64,000 bases of DNA from positions 42,302,569-42,366,568 of the forward strand of contig NC_088776.1 of assembly GCF_954871325.1 (NCBI RefSeq), read 5' to 3'. The stretch comes from Gordionus sp. m RMFG-2023. Its lineage: Eukaryota > Nematomorpha > Gordioida > Chordodea > Parachordodidae. Under the pieces are notes generated by a model. That model was not told where the DNA came from. It saw only the letters and a list, made by a program, of their open reading frames with translations, and did no database searches. Each line of letters begins with the position of its first letter. The stretch's first letter is position 1. Below, in pieces: positions 12,436 through 23,431 of this stretch. The position numbers and the translations under genes are program-made.

Positions 12436-12853
12436 TTAAGCATACGTTAATTGCTGCCCATTTTTTCTGATTTCAGTTTTTTTTAAGTCATCATTTAGTT
12501 TTTGTAAAATTTCGCTCTTGATTTGATGTTGAACTTGAGGATTTTTTATTAATTTCAATATATCAGTGGTTGCATTTAGAGATTCAGAACTTATCAAATA
12601 TTCTTCATTTCTACATTATAATTTTACATAATACATTAGTTAAAAATTTACTGTTTAATTCTTTTATTAGCTGGCATTGGTTTTGTCAAACTAATATTTG
12701 AGAGAGGTGGTATAACTTTCATAGATTTTAAAGTATCTTTTATCTTGTGGATATTATGCTTATCGTTTTCCCCAGCAGATCCGTTACATTCACATAAATA
12801 ACGAAAAATAATTTGTAAGTTTATTTTATTCTTGGAGCTATATTGATTTACTT
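12436..12853 (-). CDS. Unrecognised spliced host gene, last two exons
   Basis: Two exons (12853-12652 and 12610-12436) join in frame across a 41-bp intron with GTAAAT...GTAG borders. The result is about 125 residues ending in a stop at 12436. Residues have normal protein complexity, in contrast to surrounding DNA: an early segment INLQIIFRYLCECNGSAGEN, a middle MKVIPPLSNISLTKPMPANK, and a charged, probably helical C-terminus containing ILKLIKNPQVQHQIKSEILQ. The upstream exon has a plausible acceptor (TATAAG) at 12854; earlier exons were not found. I do not recognise the family. The smooth reading through the junction and the intron size shared with neighbouring genes argue for a real gene. 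Confidence 0.6.
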
Positions 12854-13489
12854 CTTATAACTTTAAACAAAAATATATATTTACTTCGCTAAAACTGAAT
12901 TCATGCTCAACCGAACTCAAAAAAATAACGTTTCGTAAAAATAAAAAGCAACATACTAATAATTATTACTAAGCTATAATTATAAAAAAAATACCATTGG
13001 GTCAGGGCGTTAGGGAGCACATATTGAAAAGCTTGTTATTAATCAATAACTTGAAGTTTGTTGATAATGTATTGTTGATAATTGTAGTAAAACTGCAAAA
13101 TATTTTAAGTCCGATTAGGTAATAAACTGAAAAGTGCTTTATTTGTCAAAAATAAATATTTATCAATTTTTATATGCATGTATATCATATATTTAATTAA
13201 GAACTATGAAAATATACAAAAAATTAATTCAAAAATCATTAAATATTTACAACAGGAAAATTCTTTGTTCTCCATCTCCATAATAACTCAGGCGTTACTA
13301 TTCACATCCTCATTTACCCATTTGTAATATTTTTATCAATAACCAAACTTATATCCTTTCTCGGTACATAAATTTATCCGCTTATAATAAACTTAAACTA
13401 TATATGCATAGATTAATTCAGTCTTTAATATAAACATTCACGAAATTAATCATATATAATCAATCACGGAAATAATACTTATAATTGAT
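12854..13489. other. AT-rich stretch, probably holding upstream parts of the 12.4-kb gene
   Basis: Exons of the minus-strand gene at 12436-12853 should lie here, but none could be placed in frame with confidence. Otherwise nothing is recognised. Confidence 0.35.
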
Positions 13490-14197
13490 GCTATGTGTGT
13501 TAGGTTGACTTCACATAATATTATATTAATTATAAAATATATATAAGTAGTAAAGAAGTAATCTATTGTAATATTTTATCTTATTATATATTATATTTGC
13601 CAGTTAGATATGATTATATATATATATTTACGATTAATACAATAGGTGTTGTTTAACTTCCTAATGTATTATGTAACGACCCATCCATTAACGTGTAATT
13701 ATATATCGCCATTTGTAATTAAGTTGCACCTTATGGTTAAATTATACTGAATAAAATGTCAATGAAAACTGATACTTATTGTGAATGAATTATAGAAATA
13801 AATAAATGGAAATAAAGGTTCTACCTTCGCTAAAGTGGCGACGAAGAGGATTCTAATATTCTAATTAAAACAAGTAAGAAAATAGTTATTAATTTTATAA
13901 ATTATGCATTCCAAAAATACTAGTATAATTGATAAGTTAGAAAAATATCAAATTAATGGGTCTATACAACGTTGGTTCCAATTTTGGGACGCAACGTTAA
14001 GACTAAAGAACTGGACACCGACCGATCAAGAAAATAAGGACCTGTTAATGATGAGTTTTGGCGCTGAGGGCATTGCATTGACATTCTCGAACAATATTTA
14101 TTTCTTGAAACCATTCTAACGACTAAATTTGATAAGATAAGGAGTGTCTAGCTACATATTTTTGAGAAGAGTAAAACCATTTTCGGTAGTAGATTAG

Positions 14198-15581
14198 CAG
14201 AGTTGTTAAAGTAGCGCGATATCTTTTTTGGTAGCTATAGCTAATAGCCTCTACTTTTTTTTTAATTATTTAATTTTTTAGCGCGCTACTTTTTTTAAAA
14301 AGTAGCTAAGTAGCGCGCTACTTCGCTACTTTTAAAAAATATAATGAATGTAAGTATAAACATGAAAATTTAAATATAATATCATAATTAATTATAATTT
14401 TTATAATTTAATTTTGAAATTTAAATATATTTTCAATTTTTAATTTATATTTTCAATCTATGTTAATAATCTAAAATGGCATCGCACATGGATATCCAAA
14501 TCCTTAAAAGTGATTCAGACATGGAAGATTCAATGGAAGAAAATGTACTTAATAGCTCTAATAACGATTTCCCATTCCCTAGATTTGAAAAATTTTTTAA
14601 AATAAATATTAAAACAAAATCTGGATCCAAATTCCTGTGCTTAAAATGTAAAAAAAATATATCATCAAATCAATCGAGTAGCTATAACCTGAAGAAACAC
14701 CTAAAGGTAAATTGTTATTTTTACATTATAATATTATTTATTTTATTAGACTGTTCACGCCAATTGCTATAAGGAAATAGAGAAACATATAAAAAAATTT
14801 GGTATAAGAGAATCTTCATTCAAAAAGACAAATACTATCCAAACCAAATTAACTGATAATAAACATGCCAATATTTCACAAAAATTGGCTGATGTAATTG
14901 TTGATTTTATTATTGACACAGTTCAGCCATTGTCCTTGGTTGATAATCCATCATTTACTATATGATTAAAACTTTATCCCCTGGCACAACAGTTTTATGT
15001 CGCCAGACACTTATGAATAAAATACCCGACAACTTCAAAGTGATGAAAGATGCTCTAATAGTAGTTATCAATATATCTTATGTATGTACACCGGCAGATT
15101 GTTGGACACATAACAGAAGGTAAAAACTTATTTATATTTATAAATTGATCTGATTAAATATTTTTAAAGCTTCCTTGCCCTCAAGTGATAGTGTCGAGAG
15201 ATTATTTGTAAAGCAAAGCTTATACTTTTTGATCGTCGCTCTAGACTTGGGGATGATAATATTGAAATGATATTATTATTAAAATGCAACAAATTAAAAT
15301 AAATATTTATTTATATTGCTTATATTTTTATAATCTAAACTAACCTTATTTTTATATTTATAAATGTTGATTTTTATATATTTATTATACATTTACATTA
15401 TAAGCAAAAAAAAAAATAAAAAAAATTTATTTCATTTGTTTCTAAAATATTTTTTATAAAAAGTGGCTTAAAAGTAGCTAAAGCTACTTTTGGAAAAAAG
15501 TAGCTAATAGCGCGCTACTTTTTTTGACAAATAGCTATAGCGGTAGCGCCCTACTTTTAAAAATAGCGTTTAACAACTCTG
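14198..15581 (+). mobile_element. hAT transposon with perfect 8-bp target duplication
   Basis: The termini CAGAGTTGTTAAA and TTTAACAACTCTG are perfect inverted repeats, flanked on both sides by TAGATTAG (14190-14197 and 15582-15589). Subterminal regions are packed with AGTAGC/GCTACT and GCGC words in both orientations, likely transposase binding sites. It carries the N-terminal part of a hAT transposase. It is inserted in the gag region of a Gypsy fossil. At 1384 bp it is an internally deleted copy. Confidence 0.93.
14476..15060 (+). pseudogene. hAT transposase N-terminal fragment with BED zinc finger
   Basis: The first exon (start 14476) has an acidic N-terminus followed by a BED zinc finger: FEKFFKI, CLKC, then NLKKHLK. 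A 43-bp intron (14707-14749, GTAAAT...TTAG) splits the finger. Reading across it gives HLKTVHAN, supplying the HxxxxH pair. It continues with KLADVIVDFIIDTVQPLSLV and a DNPSF motif, typical of hAT transposases just after the BED domain, then runs into stops. The catalytic core and C-terminal dimerisation region are absent, so this copy cannot mobilise itself. Confidence 0.8.
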
Positions 15582-15613
15582 TAGATTAGACTTCATACGG
15601 TTAATTAGGAATG

Positions 15614-16151
15614 AGCGTCTACATGAGTGGGAGGGGTAGGAACAGTTTGCATCCTAATTTTTTGAGGGGGTATGGGGTAAGCTACTTTAATGGGGTAGGT
15701 TAAATTTTTTGGGGGGTTATCTATTAAATTAGGAGATGAAATAGGACAAAATTTATTGCTGTAAAAATTAATACTTTTATTATAGTATTATTATAATACA
15801 ATTCATTGACCAAATCTATATATTGCAAACAATCATACACATTGTTCTCCATCCTTTTAAATGGTTTAGATATTTCAGCAAGCTCATAACGCCATAATAA
15901 TAAATTCATTGTAAATAATGGAGGTTTTAATTGAATTTATTATCTAAAAAATAAATTCTTTATATTCATAAAATATTGATAGTTGGTAGTAGAAATAGAT
16001 TAGTCTAAGTTATCCTTTATAAATTCTTTGAAAAGAGTATCAATAAATAAATAGGTGAAAATAATGATAGGCGGCGGGAATTTTTTAGGGGGGTGGGCAA
16101 AGGTTTTTGAAGGGGGTTTGCATTCAGTGAAAATCCTGTCATGTAGACGCT
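15614..16151. mobile_element. MITE with 13-bp terminal inverted repeats and 5-bp target duplication
   Basis: The ends AGCGTCTACATGA and TCATGTAGACGCT are perfect inverted repeats flanked by GAATG on each side. The interior has G-rich patches near each end (GGGGGTATGGGGTA type) and no coding capacity. It lies in the gag region of the Gypsy fossil, 32 bp from the hAT element. Related copies are at 25.4-25.8 kb and 27.96-28.59 kb. Confidence 0.88.
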
Positions 16152-17089
16152 GAATGAGAATGAAGCAATTGGAGAGTTCGCTAATAGAATCAAAATAACT
16201 GCAAAAGCGTGTTGTTTTACGACGTCAGAATTTGACGGCCGGTTAAGAGATCAATTAGTTACGGGTATAGATCTACCAGGTCTCGAAGTTGAACTTAGGA
16301 CTAAATATCCTTTAGCATTGGATGTGAACAAAAAAACCCTGACGTTCCAGTTCGTGCTAGATATAGCCACGGCAACAGAAAATGCTTAAAACGAAATAAC
16401 TATCAAGAAAGACTTGGTAAATAATGTCAGACCGCAAGATTACAAACATAAAATGCCTATTCACAAGAGTGTTTTAAGAGAGACAATAATTATAGGAAGC
16501 CTAATAACAAGTTTTACGATAATAAATGTAAGAATTGTGCCGGCTGGCATGAAAGATATTTATGCCCAGCTAAAGACAAAACATGTTTTAAGTGCCAAAG
16601 AACCGGACATTTCGCAGCATGTTGCCTTAGTAAGCCTGTATATCGCAATTTAAACTCAGTGAAACCACATTTTCACCAAGTGATTCAATTACTAATCTCT
16701 GGACAAGGGGATTAAATAAAATGGCAAAGATCACAGCCAAAATAAATGGGCTTAGTGTCACTTTTGATTATGAAACAGGAGCACACGCCTCTATTATAGG
16801 ATTGAATATTTGGGAGAAAATTGGCAAACCACTAACATCTTCCACAAATCCACTAGCAGCCTATGGAGATAAGCCATTGGATCTTATGGGTGAAGCCATG
16901 GTTCGTGTGCAAGTGGGGAAAGTAATTCACAATTTATCAGTTATTATAATAAAGTCAAATGACCTACCTCTGTTTGGGTTGACATGGATTTTAGCATTTG
17001 GGTTTGAGTTACCGAGACAGGTAAGCATACAACAGGTTCTCAAAACGAATAGAAAAACATAATATCAAGTTGCCACCAAACCAACGATG

Positions 17090-17170
17090 CCCCGATGGGG
17101 CGCTCGAATACAATCGGTGCCCCCGCGGGCCGAAGCCCCGATGGGCCGTTCGAATACAATCGATGCTCAC
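17090..17170. repeat. GC-rich direct repeat inside the Gypsy fossil
   Basis: Two near-identical units beginning CCCCGATGGG and ending CGAATACAATCG start at 17090 and 17136, 46 bp apart. They form the most GC-rich patch in this part of the window. Function is unknown. Confidence 0.6.
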
Positions 17171-17570
17171 ACGGATCGAGGATGTCACTAACGGAAGACT
17201 CAATGGGGCATTGTTAAACAGTTTAAAGCTGTTTTTGACGGCAAACCGGGGTTGATAAGTAATTTCGCGGTGCGACTCCAATTAAAAGATACGGCTGTTC
17301 CAAAATCGTTTCCAGCTCGTCGAGTGCCATTTCCATTACGCAGAGCGGTTGAACTAGAACTGGATCGTTTTGTGGCTGCTTGGAGCCCATCGATTCCTCT
17401 ATAACTAGGGTGCCATGGGCAACCCCAACAGTAAATGTCAGGAAAAACAATGGCGAGATTCGTATTTGCGCAGATTTCAAGGTGAGTTTAAATCCCCGTC
17501 TATTATATGATCATCACGTTATTCCTACGCTGGATGACCTATTGGTTAAGAGTAATATAAAGAGTATTTA

Positions 17571-18022
17571 AAAAACTCAATTGAACTCTTTTATCTTTAA
17601 TAAAAATAAAACCCCTTTCCTATTTCTATTGGAACCCCTGTTTTTAAAACTATTTAAAATAGGGATTTTTTTTTAGTTTTTGAATGAGTTGGAATAAATA
17701 AATAAAAAAAAACTACGATGATAATATCAACTGTTGCCCATTGTTGCATTAATAATATAAACATGCTAAACAAATCAAAGATGAATCATTAAATTTTAAA
17801 AAAATTAATTTTTAATTTTCAAATCGCCGCTCTCAAAAAATCAAAATCATACCGGCATGGGAAATCTTCCACTTTGCCCCCCCCCTCCCCATTCAGCAGG
17901 CCCTATTAATAACTATGGATTTTTATTATTCATTCATAACAATTAAAATCACAATTATTGTATCAAATTTTTATCAACCATAAATTATTATAACAAATTG
18001 AGCAAAATATCAAAAAAATCCT
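17571..18022. other. AT-rich intergenic between Gypsy fossil and the MVD gene
   Basis: No gene is seen. A C-run at about 17878-17890 followed by CATTCAGCAGGCCC may be a transposon end. The MVD 3' untranslated region lies at the right side. Confidence 0.4.
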
Positions 18023-21000
18023 TTATTTGGGAAATCCTTGAGAATCTAATAAACATTCTTCGGGATCATTAATATAAATTGGGCCAGAACCGGGCTTCGT
18101 AAGAATGATGGATTGTATTGGAATAGCCAATTTTTCATGGTTAAATAGAAATGAAAAATTGACTTCGAGATAATTATTCCATTCCTTCTTTGATAAATTA
18201 TTGTAACCCATTAAATCAAATGAGCGAGATAAATATGTAAGAGTTTCAGAGGCGGATTGAGATAACATAAAATGTTTTTCTAAAAGAATGCAAAATGTCT
18301 GTAGGTGAGATTCGTCGATAAATATAAACGCGTTAGAGCCGGCATCAAAGGAGTAGGCAACCTGTAATAAAACAATAAAATATTTTATAGAAGTCTTATT
18401 TAATATATATTTTATTTTTTAATAGATGATTCCACAATAGAAAAACTTATGAGAACTTCAAAAATGAGTCCAAAATGAATCACATCGAATAAAAAGTTAT
18501 CAAATTTAGCACCAGGAATTATAACAAAGTTTGTAAAGTTAAGATTTCAAATAAGGGCATAAAACAAAAGAATAAAACTTTTAATTTGTATAAAAGAGTT
18601 ATAATAGAAATAATAAAAATATTTATTTTATTAACTTGGACGAATAATTAAAACATTCAGTATTTGTATAAAATTCACTGTATTTTTTAATTTTTTTTTT
18701 TACCTAAAATGAATATTTAACCAGTATAATAAAACTTGCTTAGTAAAAAAAAAACATTTTTTTATAATTAATAATAAAATTGACTAGCGATATTAGTATC
18801 TTAACCTAAGAAAAGTGTCATTTTACAAATTTCTCATACCGACTGATGTTCAGACGATCAAGATCTGTCCCCATCATAGGGTAAAATAATCATTTTGAAA
18901 TCAATCTCATGGGCGAGGTGGGGGTAAGTAAGGTAAACGGGTAGGGTTATATGTGGTTTGACTAAACAGTAAATGCTTAGATAAACTGCATATTTTAAAA
19001 TTATTTTAGTTTATTTTTAAGTTTTAAGATTTAACACGCAAAATTCAAAAAGACAAAAAACTGGGCATATTTCTTATGTATTCTCGAAAATCTCGAAGAA
19101 AATATTGATAGAAATTAAATGTTGCGTAATCGGCTAATTTTAGCCGACTCCAAACAGGCTTAGCAAAATATTTAAGTGAAAAACTCGGTTAAACCTAATT
19201 AGGCTGAATCTAAAAATCTTAAACCTAAAAACGGTTAAAACGAATTATTCAAAAATTAGGAATCTGCTAAAGAGCTTGGTTAATCGCCAGTCAGCATTAT
19301 GTAATAAATATAGATAAAATAATTATATGAAAATATAAGTTATAATTAAGGCATAAGGCTGACAGAATATTAGCTGAACTCCTTGAAATTTTCGCCTATT
19401 TTTTGGATAAGTATAATTAGGTTTGGCCGATTTTTAGTATAAGCTTAATTAGGCTTAGCGAGATCTTTAGCCGATTACGTAACACTAGATATTAGGAAAG
19501 GTAATATTTATATTTTAATTTTGTAAAACTAGCCATTTTAGAAAAATTATAATTTATATTTTTATATCAAATCATAATTAGATATAATTAATTATAAGGA
19601 GTTTATTATACTGGTCAATTAATTTAAATATTGTACTCTTAATGGAATATAAGCAAAAGAATAAAGAAAAAAATTTATGTTCACTGAAAAATATATTTAC
19701 TAGCAAATCTATTTAAATGCTATAAAAAAATTTACTAAAAATTTTATACTGAAAAATTGCAATTGTTAGACTCTTTTACATTGTATATAGGTGTACCTAA
19801 ATCATGCCTTTAATTTTTTATGGTGGAGGGGACATAATTTATGATTGAAATAATTGAAATTGAATAAATATGGTGACAAATCAAATAGGAAATATAAATA
19901 TAGCTTTATAACTTGAGAGCAGAAAAAGAACACAAGAGAAAAAAATAATGGCATGCTGTGCACACTTCAATGAAGGCACTTTACAGAACCTTAGGTGCAG
20001 AATGTTCTGTTTAAATTTATAATAATATAGTGACATTACATTATTATAGTATTTACAAATTGAGTAGAAATGTTTAGAATTGTTTTATAAAAAAAGCCTT
20101 ATTGTTTAAATTTAATTGATATTTTTTTAAATGCCAATTAACAATACCATTTCAAATATATAATTTGAACTAAAAAACTTAATAGAAACATTCAAATTGT
20201 AAAAGCTATTTTACTATAAAAAAATTAAAATTAATATTTTGAATAAAATTAATATTTTTTGAATAAAATATGGATAAATAAATGCTAGCCAATTATCTTA
20301 TGATGATCAACATTTTTTCCAGTTTGAATAAGAATAATATAAGTTTTATACACAATAATTAATAATTATAGGTTCAAATATCAACCATATTTTAATCACT
20401 TAAAAGAATTATATAAGTTAACATTTACTTTTATTTTATTATGACCAGCATTTTCCTCCTGAAAGAAATTAGTGAATGCTTTATTATAAGCAATAACAAA
20501 ATTAATAATTAAATCTGATACTTCATTTGAATAAATAATGGGTGGATATGTATCTCTACATACTGCTTGTAACTGATTACTCTCCTTCATTATCACTTCA
20601 CATAATTTAGAAAAACTATGCTCACAATTTTTGTATTCATCATGAGCCAAAACCAATTTTTCAACATCTTTCATTCTATCTGGTACTATATATTGAGATC
20701 TATAATTAAGAAGTTGACTGGTCTTGACACTTAATTTCATACCTTTTGTACTATCTATATGTTTTTGGGATGCATTAGTTACTAAAATCAGAACCTTCAT
20801 ATTGTGAATTAGAAAATTTTCCTTAGTAGTATCAACTGGCTCTGCTTGACTAACAAAATTGTTATTATAATTATAATTTACCCATTTAACAAATCCCCCA
20901 AATAAACTTCTGCATGAACTACCTGATCCTAATCGTGATATAGCTGAAAATTCTTTAATTTTATGCTGAGTAAAAAAATTATCTAGTCCATTTGAATATT

Positions 21001-21535
21001 TAGAATCCACATTAGAATCATTGTCACTATATTTATCAGATTCAAAGAATAATCTTGCTAAACATGTAACCATGGCAGAAAATCCAGAAGCAGAAGAAGC
21101 CAATCCAGCAGACGTTGGAAAGTTATTTTTGGAGCATATCCTAATCTTCCAATCTTTTTTGATGATACATAATTTTTCCCAATCAATAGATGATCTAAAA
21201 ATGTATAAAATTCTATTAACTCTATACACCTTACCATCTTTACAATTTTTTAAATCAATTTCATTATCATTAATCCATAATCTATCTTCTATAAACATTT
21301 TGCTCATTGCAATAGATGTTTGAGTATATAGATCATTTAAATCTAAGGTAATACTCAAGGAATCATTTATAGGAAAATTTAAATTTTCATCTATTTTCCC
21401 CCAATATTTTATCAATGCTATGTTAACTGGGGCTTTACAACTTGAAAAATATATATTCGTATCTTCATTAATACTATTGCCTATATCATAAATACATTTA
21501 TTTATATATTCGTAAATTTGAATTTGACTGCTCAT
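18023..21535 (-). CDS. MVD: Mevalonate diphosphate decarboxylase, two exons
   Basis: Catalyses the ATP-dependent decarboxylation of mevalonate 5-diphosphate to isopentenyl diphosphate, the last step of the cytosolic mevalonate pathway. Exon 1 is 21535-20429 (369 codons), exon 2 is 18361-18023 (112 codons plus stop). The intron is phase 0, with donor GTAAAT and acceptor TTACAG. Joined, the sequence reads ...AGHNKIK then VAYSFDAGSNAF, restoring the conserved catalytic-aspartate box (FDAGxN) that exon 1 alone lacks. Other landmarks are PVNIALIKYWGK near residue 40, FPINDSLSITL, NNFPTSAGLASSASG (GHMP ATP-binding loop), GSGSSCRSLFGGFVKW (catalytic Arg region), and near the end KPGSGPIYINDPEECLL. 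Total length is about 481 residues, some 80 more than vertebrate MVD. The excess lies in an N-terminal extension and an Asn/Ser/Asp-rich insert between the GLASSASG loop and the GSGSSCRS segment. No frame damage is seen. Confidence 0.93.
18362..20428 (-). other. 2.07-kb intron of MVD
   Basis: Phase-0 intron placed by protein continuity and GT/AG borders. It is far longer than the 41-105 bp introns resolved elsewhere in the window and holds a MITE at 19120-19484, so part of its length is transposon-derived. Confidence 0.88.
19120..19484. mobile_element. Short non-autonomous inverted-repeat element (MITE) in the MVD intron
   Basis: TGTTGCGTAATCGGCTAA at the left matches the inverse of TTAGCCGATTACGTAACA at the right with one mismatch. 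The interior is full of degenerate TTAGGCT/AGCCTAA words in both orientations. No coding capacity and no clear target duplication are seen. Confidence 0.7.
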
Positions 21536-21843
21536 ATGTTTTTAATATTTTTTAAAGAATTATCAAATTCCTATAAAAAAGATGAAACGAGATCTACCAT
21601 TATTATTGACCGTCATATGGTTAATGATTTGTGAAAAGTTGGATATAAATATGCCAATGATAATTAAGTCGGTTCATAATCCAGAATTAGATGTCGGTAA
21701 TAATTATATAGATTCATATGGCTAGTTCATGTTCCTCCGCAGAACCTGTTTAATATTACCACAAGATATTTCTCTGTCTAATAATTTTTTATAAATAATA
21801 TTGACAATTATATCTTCTTTTAACCTATTTATATAATATGGAC
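21536..21843. other. MVD upstream region
   Basis: This holds the putative promoter and 5' untranslated region of the minus-strand MVD gene. No distinct motif can be supported. Confidence 0.35.
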
Positions 21844-22482
21844 CATAGGCGTAGCCAGGATTTTTTAAGGGGGGGGGGGGAATTATTTTTAAAATTAAGC
21901 TGCTATATTAATTTAATAATACGAGTCGAAAATTGAATATTATCAATATCAAACTAAAGTTTAATTTAAACACTAATTATAAAAAAATAACAGAATAAAT
22001 AGTAATTTATCACTATTTATTTTACCTATAATTTAAATAAAAAATAACATAAAAATATTAATTTTTTTTAATGAGCTAAATATACTTTCCTTATATTTAT
22101 TTAAACTGCTTTATTTTGTGTTAAATTATTATTTTTTTATTTTTCATCTAAATTGACAAGCTAATTTAGAAACTATTTTTTTTTCTAAATATAATATTAA
22201 TTTTAATTAACAGTTTTCTAAATGAGATCAAAAAGGTAAAATAGAACCTGGAATCTCTTGTTTCCAAAATTAAATTAAAAAATATTTTTATAAAGCTTTT
22301 GCTTGTTATGGTTTATAAAGACCTACTTGTTAATTATATAGCAGGCCCAAATAAAATTTATTAACTTCTGTTTAACTTAGAAAGAGAATATGTTTTTAAT
22401 TTCAATTTTAAAAATATTTATTACACTAATTAAAATACAAAATATTTAATATAGATAATACATTAAATATTTTCTATCATCC
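21844..22482. mobile_element. Left-end fragment of the poly-G hAT family
   Basis: It begins CATAGGCGTAGCCAGGATTTT followed by a run of G, the same terminus as the neighbouring element at 22483. No matching right end is assigned. The remaining 600 bp is AT-rich. Confidence 0.5.
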
Positions 22483-23431
22483 CATAGGCGTAGCCATGAT
22501 TTTCGGGGGGGGGGGGGGATTAACAAATTACTAGGGACTTTGCCCCCAGACTCCCTTTTGGCGAGCTTTCGGCCCGCTTTTGCCGGGCCTTCGGCCGGGT
22601 TATCTTAGTCTACATATAGTTATAAAATATTTTTACAAGATAGGAGGAATTTTAATAAAAAAAATAAGCCTAGAACAAATATCAAATATAGTTTTATTAG
22701 TTTATATAAAATATAAAAAATTACTTGTATATATATTAATATGCATGGTAATAATTTATTCCAAATAAATATAAGAAATTCATTTATAAAAAGTAAGTAG
22801 ACATATAGTTGATATTCCTCTATTATATAGAATTGATTACAAAATACTAGGTAAAATTCCACTCTTACAGGCATATTTGACAGTTAGAAAATATATTACA
22901 GCTAATATTTTAACAAATTTTACTAATCAATGCTCTTGATAATAAATATAACAACTATTAGCATTTAATTATTTAACGCCATCTATTTATTTCAAATTAA
23001 AAATTAATCTTATATTATTAATCCCACAATGTCTTTAAAAGATATTTTTTGATGTCCTTATCAATATTTTATAGTTTTCTGTAAAATATATAATTCGCTA
23101 TATTGGTAAAAATTACTTGATTGTCATATGATAATTGATAAAATTATTTATACTGTAAATCTACGACATATAATATTCCACTGTTTGTATTGTGCTTTAA
23201 TTTTTTTGTTTATATGATTTAATTTTATCAATAGTTTTATAATTATATTTTACTTTTATTAAGATAAATAAATTAAAATTACTCACTTTATAAAAAATTA
23301 TTGATAAACTATGTTATTTAGTAATTTTATGGATCTATTATTAATAATTAAAATACATTACACTTTTGTCTTAAGACTTATCTTTGGCTTACATTCCATT
23401 TATTAAAAAACATTTTTGGTTCACTTTATAT

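Larger units (their letters stand above)
13490..17570 (+). mobile_element. Second Ty3/Gypsy-type LTR retrotransposon fossil, 3'-truncated, with nested insertions
   Basis: A 5' LTR-like segment (about 13490-13838) is followed by a primer-site-like TGGCGACGAAGAGG. Next come gag (13904 to about 16390, interrupted), zinc-knuckle coding sequence (about 16530-16625, CKNC/CFKC type), a retropepsin-like region (16721-17062, YETGAHASIIG), and the start of reverse transcriptase (about 17380-17570), where it stops. It differs from the family at the window edges, which has an Asn-rich gag tail rather than zinc knuckles. A hAT element (14198-15581) and a MITE (15614-16151) sit inside gag. The copy is broken several times and predates both insertions. 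Confidence 0.8.

Noticed and set aside
17009-17480. Open frames on both strands around the GC-rich patch
   Set aside because: They follow the base composition of the Gypsy fossil, show no domain and overlap its protease and reverse transcriptase parts.
18023-18268. Separate small gene ending in DPEECLLDSQGFPK
   Set aside because: It is the C-terminal exon of MVD, not an independent gene.
21021-21323. 100-residue plus-strand open frame
   Set aside because: Antisense shadow of the MVD coding exon.
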